Assembly (NCBI RefSeq): GCF_039852015.1
Contig: NZ_CP156627.1
Span: forward strand, 1,426,001-1,490,000
DNA from: Robbsia sp. KACC 23696
GTDB lineage: Bacteria; Pseudomonadota; Gammaproteobacteria; Burkholderiales; Burkholderiaceae
Direction of reading: 5' to 3'
Length of the DNA stretch: 64,000 bases
Below, piece by piece: positions 8,044 through 15,973 of this stretch. A program made the translations under genes and the position numbers. The notes under the pieces were generated by a model. It was given only the letters and a program-made list of their open reading frames with translations, had not been told where the DNA came from and did no database searches. How positions within the stretch are numbered: position 1 is the first letter of the stretch; every line of letters begins with the position of its first letter.

Positions 8044-9990
8044 TTATTTAGGCGCGCTATAGGGTGTGAAGAAATCGGCACCGAGCCAGTCGGGCGTTTT
8101 GCCTTCGTACAGCGGAGCATGTTCGACATAATCGGACGCGCTGTCCACGCTGCCGGCGTCGCCGAACACGGCGACGGCAGGGTAGGGATAGACAAGACGC
8201 GTGCGCTTTGGACTATTGGCCTGCGGCATCGGCAGCGCTGCGTCCATGCTCGAAAAGTCGCCGTCGCCGCGGCTCTCTCCCGCGCCGCTCCCCATCCCAC
8301 CGCGACGGCCCATACCGCCGCCCATCCCACCAGCGCGCCCCATCTTATCCGGGCGCCCGCCACCTGACCCGATGTCACCGCCCGCGTTCGACATGAGGTC
8401 GCCGCGCAAGGGGCCGTGAATACGGGGTGCCAGCGCTGTCCCCGGATCGGCGTCGCTCACGACGACCGCATCGGGGGAGGCGGCTTTTTCTGTCCAATTC
8501 AGCATCTGCGTCAGAAAGTCCGCATCGCTAGGGCCTTCGCCGCCGCCACAGTGCGATACGCCGGGGAGCAGATAGAGCCGCTCGAACCGATCGACGGCGG
8601 CCTTCCCCATGAAGCCCTCCATCGCTTCCTGATAGGCGATCGTGTTCAGCGGCGAGATGTGCGGATCGGCCCAGCCGTGCCACAGGATCAACTTCCCGCC
8701 ACGCGCGGCGAAGGCACGCAGATCCGGATTTGTCGCATCGTACAAGGGATGCATCGCGCGGAGTCGCGCCAAGGTGGCTGCGTCGAACGATATCGACGAG
8801 AGCGCGACCGACGATGCCGCAGGCTTGGGCAAGGCCAGATATTGCCAGGTCCCTTCGGCGATCATTCGGCTCATGACCGGCTGCGATGCATCTCCAGGGA
8901 CGAACACGCCTTCCCAATTCAGCTCCGAGCCGGGTTGCGGCCCTGCGATAGTCAGCCTTGCACCCGTTTTCGGATCGCGTGGTCCGTCATACAGTTTGCG
9001 GACAGTCTCGACTTGGCGTGGCGTCAGGCAGTTGGCATCGCCGGACTGGCCCTCGCGACACTGCAGCACAGCAGGATCGAAATGGCACAAGCGCGGATCC
9101 GTCAGAATACCGTCCTTCTGACCATCCAATGCATCGCATTGCGCCAGCACGGCACGATGCAGGAGCGGCAGCGCTGCGGCCGTGATGATCGCTTTGCCCT
9201 CGCTGTCGGTGTTCGCCGCCACTTGCCAGGCATGATATAGCGCGTTCTGCACCTGAAACATCATCGCGGGCGCGCCGGCAATGATCCCGTCGAAGTCCTC
9301 CGGATAGCGCTGGGCTTCGATCAAGGCCTCGCGTCCGCCATCGGAGCAACCGTCGAAATAGGCATAGCGCTGCGCTTGGCCGTAGTAGGCCAGAATCAGC
9401 ATTTTCGATACGAGCGCCGTAAGATGCTGGCCCCGATAAGCGAAGTCCTTGCGCTTTTCGGGATCGACGCCGAACCCGGTATCCATTCCTTTATGTCCCA
9501 TATCGGTCGCGGCGACGGCGAAGCCATTGTCGCGAACGGGGACGCAACCGCGGGCCGCGCCGATTCGGGTGCTGATCTGGCCACAGGTGCCTTCGCATCC
9601 AACTTGCAGGAAGCGCTGCGTCCAGGTGGACACGGGCAGCTCCAAGCGGAAACCGATAGCCGGTGCCAGCGTGCCCTCGACCACGCAGCTGGCGGTATCG
9701 TGAAGCATCATCTCGCGGGCCGACGTAATCGCGCTGCCTGGACCGCCGATCTTGACGATATCGATATTGCGCAGATCGGCGCATTGCAGCGTCGATGGCA
9801 CGATCTGGGTGCTACCCCCCGGGGCGACCGGCGTCGATGCTATCGCCACGGTGTCAGGCGTTGCTGCATGCGCGGCCTTGGCCGCCAGCGCTTGCGCTTG
9901 TAAGGCGAAGGCAATGCCGAACGCGGCAATCACGCCCAGCGCTATTCGATACCTCTGTCCGATTGCGATTCGCACCGTCGATTTCCCCAT
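8044..9990 (-). CDS. Tannase/feruloyl esterase family hydrolase with Gly/Met-rich insert
   Basis: This is a secreted serine hydrolase of the tannase/feruloyl esterase family, which cleaves phenolic acid esters. The family CS-D-HC arrangement is present: nucleophile motif GCSDGG near residue 214, the acid in HGWADPHISPLN, and His in GVSHCGGG; the paired cysteines beside Ser and His normally form a disulfide. The N-terminus from ATG 9990 has a basic start and hydrophobic run ending AQALAAKA, a signal peptide. An in-frame ATG at 10050 would add 20 charged residues and cannot be excluded. Near the C-terminus a Gly/Met/Arg-rich insert (about GGDIGSGGG through GGMGSGAG) interrupts the fold and is unusual. 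No catabolic genes adjoin it; the ferulate cluster lies about 45 kb away. The substrate is unknown. Confidence 0.85.
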   Translation of the reverse strand: MGKSTVRIAIGQRYRIALGVIAAFGIAFALQAQALAAKAAHAATPDTVAIASTPVAPGGSTQIVPSTLQCADLRNIDIVKIGGPGSAITSAREMMLHDTASCVVEGTLAPAIGFRLELPVSTWTQRFLQVGCEGTCGQISTRIGAARGCVPVRDNGFAVAATDMGHKGMDTGFGVDPEKRKDFAYRGQHLTALVSKMLILAYYGQAQRYAYFDGCSDGGREALIEAQRYPEDFDGIIAGAPAMMFQVQNALYHAWQVAANTDSEGKAIITAAALPLLHRAVLAQCDALDGQKDGILTDPRLCHFDPAVLQCREGQSGDANCLTPRQVETVRKLYDGPRDPKTGARLTIAGPQPGSELNWEGVFVPGDASQPVMSRMIAEGTWQYLALPKPAASSVALSSISFDAATLARLRAMHPLYDATNPDLRAFAARGGKLILWHGWADPHISPLNTIAYQEAMEGFMGKAAVDRFERLYLLPGVSHCGGGEGPSDADFLTQMLNWTEKAASPDAVVVSDADPGTALAPRIHGPLRGDLMSNAGGDIGSGGGRPDKMGRAGGMGGGMGRRGGMGSGAGESRGDGDFSSMDAALPMPQANSPKRTRLVYPYPAVAVFGDAGSVDSASDYVEHAPLYEGKTPDWLGADFFTPYSAPK

Positions 9991-10165
9991 AAGTAAGCGC
10001 GCAATTCTGACATGTGGCGCTGCGCGTTCCGACACCGGATCGTTTCGCATCCTTTCAGATTCCTACTACGGCTGGCGGGGATTTGTGACCCAGCGCATCG
10101 CTGCGCGACGACCGTGCTCGCGCAACGGCTCACGCTGCCCCCCGCGTCACGCCGCAGACCGCGCG

Positions 10166-10894
10166 TCACAAATCGAAGTTTGACGGCATCAACACCACAT
10201 CGCGAATGGTGGTTCCGCGTTTGCGGCTCAGCATGAACAGAATCACCTCGGCCACTTCGTCCGTGTCCAGGATGCTGCCCGTCGCCTTGGCCTCTCTGAG
10301 TTTCTCCTCCGGCCAATCGGCAAGGAGGGCGCTTGCGACGGGGCCCGGGGATACGGAACCCACGCGGATACCGTGTTTGAAGACCTGCCGGCGCACGGTT
10401 TGAACGAAACAGTGGATCGCCCACTTCGACGCGGCATAAACCGGCTCCCACGGCGTGGGAAAGTGGGCCGCGAGGGAGCTCGTCACGATGATGTCGCCGG
10501 ACTTGCGTTCGATCATATGCGGCAAGACGTCGTGTACGTTTTTCATCACGACGTTGACATTCAGGTTCAGCATGCGGTCGATGGCGGCGCTGTCGGTCTC
10601 GATCAAATCCCCGCCCAGATAGCTTCCTGCATTCACATGGAGAATATCGATTTGCTCGACCAGCGCGAGTGCGTCCCGCACGAGTGACGCGCACGCCTCG
10701 GCATCGAGCAAATCGACCACGAGGGGGATGGCGGCATCGCCTAATGTCGCGCATACCGAGCGCAATGCTTGTTCATCACGATCGGCCAGCACGACTTTGG
10801 CGCCGGCCGCAATCATCGCTTCGGCGCTCGCCAACCCAATGCCCGACGCGGCGCCGGTGATGACGGCGCACTTATCCTCCAGCAATCTAACCAT
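10166..10894 (-). CDS. Short-chain dehydrogenase/reductase (SDR)
   Basis: This is a classical SDR oxidoreductase of 242 residues, cytoplasmic and NAD(P)-dependent. It shows the TGAASGIG nucleotide loop near residue 14, an acidic VLADRD end of beta-2 (favours NAD), an LHVNAGSY segment in place of the usual NNAG, the catalytic Ser of VTSSLA, and YAASK as the YxxxK pair. The start at 10894 has a GGGAGA site upstream; an in-frame start 48 bases further upstream lacks one. It lies next to the divergent LysR/GntR pair but not in an obvious operon. Substrate unknown. Confidence 0.88.
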   Translation of the reverse strand: MVRLLEDKCAVITGAASGIGLASAEAMIAAGAKVVLADRDEQALRSVCATLGDAAIPLVVDLLDAEACASLVRDALALVEQIDILHVNAGSYLGGDLIETDSAAIDRMLNLNVNVVMKNVHDVLPHMIERKSGDIIVTSSLAAHFPTPWEPVYAASKWAIHCFVQTVRRQVFKHGIRVGSVSPGPVASALLADWPEEKLREAKATGSILDTDEVAEVILFMLSRKRGTTIRDVVLMPSNFDL

Positions 10895-11022
10895 GTGTGT
10901 CTCCCGATTGACGAGTGGCGGCGCCGAGGGGACCACCGTCAACCAGTCTACCGCGCGTCCTGGGAGTCAGTCGTTAAACGTGGCATCGTCCCCGACGGTG
11001 CCCGTCGCGCCCTGTCGCCGTG

Positions 11023-11811
11023 TCATTCGACCGCTGTCAGCGCCGCACCGTGTGGCGCGGGCGAGTCGCTTGCCATCGACGTGTCCGCCAGCGAGGCGAG
11101 ATAACGCTTTGCCGCTTCCCGCGCGAGCGAAGCGATGCCCATGGCGACCGGCTTGCATTGCCTGCGATGTACTGCCACCAAGGACCGCGACGGCAGACCG
11201 ACGGCCATGTGCGGCGTCGAGTGCCGGGGAAACGTAACGATGCGAAACGCCGCCAATTGTTGCAGCATGAGCGATAGACCGCCCAAGCCAAGGCGCGGGC
11301 TCGCAACCCAGCACAAGGGAAACTCGCACAGCGGCAGATTCACGAAATCGTTGCCGGGTAGCTCGCCGGTCTGCAGTATCAACTCCGTCGATTCGTGACG
11401 TAGCATCTCGCTCAGATTCACCGTGGTGTCGCTGGCCACTTCGATCTCGACACTGGGGTACTTCTCCTGAATGGCGGCGACGAGCAGCGGGAACCAGCTG
11501 TGCACGATCGTCTCGATCACGCCGATTCGCACGACGCCGCACGCGCCGGCCCCGGCCCCGTCATCGGCATCCTGGCGCATTGCTTCGTCCAGCCGCACGA
11601 TTCGCTCCGCGTAAGCCAACAAACGCCGTCCCTCAGCGGTAATGCTCGCCGATCGCGTGGTCCGTTCGAACAACCTGACGTCGAAGTGCTTTTCGAGCGC
11701 GGCGATACGGCTCGACACGGACGCTTGCGTCGTGTGCAGCTTTTCCGCCGTCAGGCGGAAGCTCTGCAAACGCGCAAGCCATACGAAGGTTTCGAGGAAA
11801 CGGATATTCAC
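11023..11811 (-). CDS. LysR-family transcriptional regulator
   Basis: This is a DNA-binding regulator of 262 residues. The N-terminal winged helix-turn-helix is clear (MNIRFLETFVWLARLQSF, then LHTTQASVSSRIAALE and LFERTTRS). The effector-binding part is somewhat short; most LysR proteins have about 300 residues, and the C-terminus here ends soon after an ASLAREAAKRYL helix. It is divergent from the GntR gene at 11921, and the 109-base gap holds a long palindrome. It may control the GntR gene, the adjacent SDR or the 13-kb oxidoreductase genes; the ligand is unknown. Confidence 0.88.
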   Translation of the reverse strand: MNIRFLETFVWLARLQSFRLTAEKLHTTQASVSSRIAALEKHFDVRLFERTTRSASITAEGRRLLAYAERIVRLDEAMRQDADDGAGAGACGVVRIGVIETIVHSWFPLLVAAIQEKYPSVEIEVASDTTVNLSEMLRHESTELILQTGELPGNDFVNLPLCEFPLCWVASPRLGLGGLSLMLQQLAAFRIVTFPRHSTPHMAVGLPSRSLVAVHRRQCKPVAMGIASLAREAAKRYLASLADTSMASDSPAPHGAALTAVE

Positions 11812-11823
11812 GGAGTGGTCTGT

Positions 11824-11853
11824 GTATTCAGTGAATTCACTGTATACAATACA
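11824..11853. promoter_or_regulatory. Palindromic operator between LysR and GntR genes
   Basis: A 24-bp near-perfect palindrome (11824-11847, core CAGTGAATTCACTG, one mismatched pair) overlaps a CACTGTATACA element that recurs at 13198 before the flavoprotein gene. It lies 73 bases upstream of the GntR start. FCD-type GntR proteins typically bind short imperfect palindromes of this size, so autoregulation by the GntR protein is likely; the divergent LysR protein is an alternative. Confidence 0.6.
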
Positions 11854-11920
11854 AATTTCCGCGGCAAGTCTAGCGGTATAATGCGCCTTCCATCACCGAT
11901 CGAGCTGACCGCTTCGCTTT

Positions 11921-12574
11921 ATGCAGACTGAAGATTTGACGGAGTTGTTGCGGGAGGACATCCGTTCCGGCATTTTGGTGCCTGGGCAATCGCTTGTTCA
12001 GGAAGAGCTGGCAAAACGATTCAGCGTGAGTCGTATTCCGATTCGAGAAGCGCTGATGACGTTGGCGGCCGACGGTATCGTGATTGCGCGCCAAGGCGGG
12101 GGACATGCGGTCCGGAAGCTCCGAGCCGAAGAGGTGGAGGAGCTGTATGACCTGCGAATGTCGATCGAACCGGGTTTGAGCCCGTATATCGTCGCGAATG
12201 CCAGCCGGAAGTCGATCGAGAAGTGGCGTCAGATGGCGCAGACGTTACGGGGCATGGACACGAATAGCCGCGGCTGGGTCACCGAAAATTATCGATTCCA
12301 TCTGTCGATCTATGCGTGCGCGGAACGGGAGCATTCGCTGCGCCTCATCCGCGCCCTGCTGGATTTGACCATGCCCTATTCGCGCATGTTCATGGCCGAG
12401 CTGGGAAGCGAACAGACGCCGCCCGACGAGGTGCATGTTCACGACGAACACGACGAGATGGTTACGCTCATCGAAGCGGGCAACGCCGAGGCGCTGCGGC
12501 AAATCATCACGCAGCATTTGAGCACGACACGCCGGCACGTCTCGAACTACCTGTCTGAGCGTCGTGAACACTAA
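11921..12574 (+). CDS. GntR-family regulator (FadR/FCD subfamily)
   Basis: This is a 217-residue transcriptional regulator. The N-terminal winged helix-turn-helix (LREDIRSGILVPGQSLVQEELAKRF, then SRIPIREALMTLAADGIV) is followed by an all-helical FCD effector domain from about residue 75 (LYDLRMSIEPGLSPYIV), with several His and Asp positions (VHVHDEHDEMVTLIEAG) of the kind that bind a metal and carboxylate ligand. It precedes a deleted transporter gene and a flavoprotein/reductase pair, and matching CACTGTATACA elements lie in front of itself and of the flavoprotein. It is therefore the best candidate regulator of that set. Confidence 0.9.
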   Translation: MQTEDLTELLREDIRSGILVPGQSLVQEELAKRFSVSRIPIREALMTLAADGIVIARQGGGHAVRKLRAEEVEELYDLRMSIEPGLSPYIVANASRKSIEKWRQMAQTLRGMDTNSRGWVTENYRFHLSIYACAEREHSLRLIRALLDLTMPYSRMFMAELGSEQTPPDEVHVHDEHDEMVTLIEAGNAEALRQIITQHLSTTRRHVSNYLSERREH

Positions 12575-12702
12575 GCCGGATCGATTCACAAGAAACGCTT
12601 AAGGGATTCTATTTTCTTTCTTGTTGGACGCGCTATTTCTGGGTTCGCACACTGCGTCGATGCGCTGCAGGTAGGCGATGACTCTCGATGAGGACCTGGT
12701 AT

Positions 12703-13167
12703 ATGAGCGAGCTAGCGACCACTTTATCGCCGGATATCCGGGCAAGCGCGGCAAAACCGACCAACCGTCGCCTGGCGCTTGCCAGCATGGTCGGCACGTC
12801 GCTTGAATGGTATGACTTCACCGTCTACAACACACTGGCTGCGCTGGTTTTCGGCAAACTTTTTTTCCCATCGATCGATCCGCTTGCCGGTCTGATTCTG
12901 GCGTTTTCCACCTACGCGGTCGGTTACGTCTCGCGACCGTTTGGTGGATTTGTTCTCGGTCATCTCGGCGACCGGCTCGGACGCCGTGCGGTGCTGGTAA
13001 TCACGCTGGTGCTGATGGGGCTCACCACCGGTGCGATGGGATTCTTGCCTACCTATGCGGCCGGCGCGATCGCCGCAATGTCGCTGTACGTCTGCGTTGG
13101 CATGACGCTGACGCTCATTGCCTTGTATTTGGCCAGGGAAACCGCGCGTTTGCCGTTGGAAAAGTAG
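12703..13167 (+). pseudogene. MHS-family (ProP/ShiA-like) MFS transporter, internally deleted
   Basis: The first 115 residues match the start of metabolite:H+ symporters of the MHS branch of the major facilitator superfamily: ASMVGTSLEWYDFTVYN, then YVSRPFGGFVLGHLGDRLGRR (motif A). After GFLPTYA the frame jumps without a stop into AMSLYVCVGMTLTLIALYLARET, which resembles the last transmembrane helix and tail of the same family. The product is 154 residues instead of about 430, so roughly eight helices are missing through an in-frame deletion near 13062. It cannot work as a 12-helix transporter. The start at 12703 has a GAGG site upstream. It presumably once carried the substrate of the adjacent enzymes. 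Confidence 0.75.
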
Positions 13168-13197
13168 TTTCTCCGCAATACTGGACAGACAAGGACG

Positions 13198-13220
13198 CAC
13201 TGTATACACTGGATACATTG
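13198..13220. promoter_or_regulatory. Second CACTGTATACA operator, before the flavoprotein gene
   Basis: The element CACTGTATACA recurs here within an imperfect inverted repeat (TGTAT at 13201, ATACA at 13213, 7 bases between). It lies about 45 bases before the ATG at 13264. Its match to the site at 11838 suggests the GntR protein controls both. Confidence 0.55.
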
Positions 13221-13263
13221 CGTTTTTACTGGTTTCTTTTTTGTTAGGAATCTCTTTGCCGCC

Positions 13264-13899
13264 ATGGCTGACCATCCGTTTGGAATGACTGTCGACTCGA
13301 TCGAAGAACTGCGCGCCATCCTGCCGCCCGCGTCCGGGATCAGCGTCGATAAAGTGCTGGATTACGTCGATGCGCACGTTCAAACCTTCATCCGATGCTC
13401 GCCGTATGTGCTAGTGGCGACGGCGGGTAAGAACGGCACCTGCGACGTCTCGCCTCGAGGCGGTGAGCCAGGGTTCGTGAAGATCATCGATCGGAAGCAT
13501 TTGTTGCTGCCGGAAGCAACCGGAAATCGTCGCGCCGACACGATCGAAAACCTGCTGGAAAATCCCCAGATCGGCATGCTCTTTCTGGTGCCGGGCTATG
13601 AGGAAGTGCTAAGGCTAAACGGGCGTGTCGTCGTGACGAAAGATCCGGCGTTGCTGGCGATGGCCGACCCGGTCAGTCCGAATCGGCCCTTGCTGGGGCT
13701 CGGCATCATCGTCGAAGAATGTTTTCTGCATTGTGCGAAGGCGGCGATGCGGTCCAGCATTTGGAATCCGATGGGCTGGCCTGATTTGATGGCATTTCCC
13801 ACGGCGGCGGAGATTTTCCAGGCGCACACCGGTGCGCGACTAGGCAATGTGCGCGACATCCAGGCATTGCTGGACGAGAGTTATACGAACCGCCTTTGA
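13264..13899 (+). CDS. Pyridoxamine 5'-phosphate oxidase-family FMN protein (MSMEG_1061 type)
   Basis: This is a 211-residue flavoprotein of the PPOX/split-barrel class. Features are FIRCSPYVLVATAGKNGTCDVSPRGG (strand and flavin-phosphate region), a LLLPEATGNRRADTIENLLENPQIGMLF block typical of the MSMEG_1061 subgroup, and a C-terminal MRSSIWNP segment. These proteins bind FMN or F420; their substrates are mostly unknown. It stands 10 bases upstream of the PDR-type reductase and almost certainly shares its transcript, so an electron-transfer link is plausible. A likely GntR operator lies upstream. Confidence 0.82.
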   Translation: MADHPFGMTVDSIEELRAILPPASGISVDKVLDYVDAHVQTFIRCSPYVLVATAGKNGTCDVSPRGGEPGFVKIIDRKHLLLPEATGNRRADTIENLLENPQIGMLFLVPGYEEVLRLNGRVVVTKDPALLAMADPVSPNRPLLGLGIIVEECFLHCAKAAMRSSIWNPMGWPDLMAFPTAAEIFQAHTGARLGNVRDIQALLDESYTNRL

Positions 13900-13909
13900 T
13901 CGTTTCCCC

Positions 13910-14857
13910 ATGTCTACTTTGTTAGAAAAACTGCCGCCGCTCTATGTTCGGGTCACGGCGGTCAGTCGGGAAACCGATTTGATTAACGCCTATTGTCTGG
14001 AGGCGCTCGACGGCGCGGATCTGCCGGCGTTCACCGCCGGCGCGCATATCGGCATCGTCATGCCGGGAAAAATCACGCGCTATTACTCCTTGTGTGGATC
14101 TGCGCATCAACGCAAACACTATTTGATTGCGGTGCAGCGCGAAGCGTCGGGCAGGGGCGGTTCCTTGCAAGTGCATCGCCGGGTGAACGTGGGGACAGTG
14201 CTGCAAATCGTACGACCGCGGAATTTTTTCGCCTTGCCCGACGCAGGGCGCGTGCTATTGCTTGCTGGCGGTATCGGGATCACGCCGATGATGTCGATGG
14301 CTGCAACCTTGGAGCAAGCGGGGCGGCCATATCATCTCGTCTACACGACGCGCGGCGCGGCCGCGATGCCATTTCGCACGCATCTCGAAGGATTGGCCGC
14401 GCGCGGTCGCGCGACGCTGATCGACACCACGCTGGGTCGCGCGGACCTTCGGCACATTGTCGAACGCGAACCCGAGGGGACGCATGTCTATTTTTGTGGC
14501 TCCGAGCGATTTATGGCCGGGGTACAAGAAGCCTGCCGCGACCGTTCGCCGGAGTATGTGCACTGGGAGTCGTTCTCGCCGGCGTCGCCAGCAGGCGGCA
14601 ATGTGTTTACCGTCGAGGCGCGGCGCAGCAATAAGTCCTTTACCGTGTCGGGCGACCAGTCATTGCTCATGGCGCTTCGAGAGAATCGCGTGCCGATCGA
14701 ATCGGTCTGCGAAAACGGCACCTGCGGGACGTGCAAAGTGCCCTATCTGGAAGGCGATGTCGAACATCACGATGGCATCCTTTCCGTGGCGGAGCGCCAG
14801 TCTTGCATGATGGCATGCGTGTCCCGTGCGAAGACGCGGCTCGTGTTGGATGTGTGA
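13910..14857 (+). CDS. PDR/VanB-family oxidoreductase (ferredoxin-FMN/NAD reductase)
   Basis: This is a 315-residue reductase of the phthalate dioxygenase reductase/vanillate demethylase reductase class, which passes electrons from NADH through flavin and a plant-type 2Fe-2S centre to a partner oxygenase. Domain order: flavin-binding barrel (ITRYYSLCG near residue 55), NAD-binding domain (VLLLAGGIGITPMMSMA near 115), then C-terminal ferredoxin with CENGTCGTC and the fourth Cys in SCMMAC. The start at 13910 is chosen from alignment of the family N-terminus. No oxygenase alpha subunit is next to it; it is coupled to the flavoprotein gene instead. It may serve a distant Rieske oxygenase, for example vanillate demethylase, given the ferulate genes in this window, but that is inference. 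Confidence 0.9.
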   Translation: MSTLLEKLPPLYVRVTAVSRETDLINAYCLEALDGADLPAFTAGAHIGIVMPGKITRYYSLCGSAHQRKHYLIAVQREASGRGGSLQVHRRVNVGTVLQIVRPRNFFALPDAGRVLLLAGGIGITPMMSMAATLEQAGRPYHLVYTTRGAAAMPFRTHLEGLAARGRATLIDTTLGRADLRHIVEREPEGTHVYFCGSERFMAGVQEACRDRSPEYVHWESFSPASPAGGNVFTVEARRSNKSFTVSGDQSLLMALRENRVPIESVCENGTCGTCKVPYLEGDVEHHDGILSVAERQSCMMACVSRAKTRLVLDV

Positions 14858-14873
14858 AGACGTGCCGCGGACG

Positions 14874-15838
14874 CTAGCTTGGCGGCGGCGCACCCTCAGA
14901 CCCTTCGCGCAACCGACGCGCTGAATCGCGGCGAGCGGCGCGGTAACTTCTTGGCGCGTATCCCAAAATCCGTTTGAACGCATGACTGAACGCGCTCTCC
15001 GACGTGTATCCGAGCGAGCGGCCTACCGAGGCGATCGACAGCCCGCTCTCTCGTAGTGATCGTTCCGCCAAGCGCATCCGCCATTCAATCAGATAGGCAA
15101 TCGGCGTGACGCCGACCGATGTTTTGAAATGCAGCGAAAACGTCGTCCGGGACATCGCACATGCGCTGGCAAGTTCTTCGATTGTCCAATCTCGGCCAGG
15201 CTCCCCATGCATCATTCGTAGCGACGGCGCCAGACGTGCGTTGCCGAGGGCCCGCAGCCAGCCTGGCGGAAACACACCCGACGCCGCGAGATGGGCGCGC
15301 AATAATTCCACTAACATCAGCTGGGCGATGTGCGTCGACGCGGTACGCGCGCCGAGCTTGTCCTGCGTTTGTTCGCGGACCAGTTTCTCGATCAACCACT
15401 TCAGATCCGACGCGTGCGGGGACGACGCGCGGACATGGATCACTGGCGGTAGCGCCGAGGCGAGAAAGTCGCCGTTGCCGGCATTCAGTGCGATGTGCCC
15501 ACCCAGTGGACGCACTCCTGGCCATTGCCGATCACAGGAAACTGCGCCCCTTCCTCGGAAAACACGTGTTTCGCATCCTGCGGCGACAGTGCCAGGTCAC
15601 TTGCAAGTACGAACGCGCGCTTTGTGCTAACAAGGGCGACATCCCCGGTCTCCGCGCGGATAGCGTGATCATCCCCGTCGATGCGGAGCCAGCAAGCGCC
15701 GCGAACGACGACCGCGAACTTGATCTTGTCCGGGGCGGGGAAACGCAACGCCCAGGGGCCTCCCGCCGAGAATCCTCCAGCGAGTACCGTCTGAGCGCCT
15801 ACCAATTGCAGGACATCGGAGAAGAGGTCGTTTGTCAT
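14874..15838 (-). pseudogene. AraC-family regulator with cupin_6 domain, frameshifted
   Basis: Two overlapping frames together make one AraC-type regulator of about 320 residues. The upstream part (15838 to about 15490) is the cupin_6 ligand domain (SDVLQLVGAQTVLAGGF, FAVVVRGACWLRIDGDD, FVLASDLAL). The downstream part (about 15510 to 14874) has the rest of that domain and the two helix-turn-helix motifs (IEELASACAMSRTTFSLHFK, then LSIASVGRSLGYTSESAFSHAF). The frames join at HWVG-HIALNAG if one base is restored beside a G-run near 15500. As read, the protein stops before its DNA-binding domain. The indel could be real or a sequencing error. The natural target is probably the divergent NmrA-like gene. 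Confidence 0.8.
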
Positions 15839-15973
15839 ATCCGTACTTTCGCGCAAGTAAAGCGGTGTTTTGCGCATTGATTATACGGGTCGGCCAGCCT
15901 ACAGTCCTACTCTCGGATTTCATCATTTGGCTGCCGCGATACGGCGCCAGCAGCCGACACGCACAGAGAACGG

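Noticed and set aside
8416-9240. 274-codon plus-strand frame inside the tannase-family gene
   Set aside because: Antisense to a gene with clear catalytic motifs; composition (Arg, His, Gln) is that of a shadow.
13910-14857. Calling the PDR-type reductase vanB of vanillate demethylase
   Set aside because: The family fits, but no vanA is adjacent and its operon partner is a flavoprotein, so the gene symbol is not justified.
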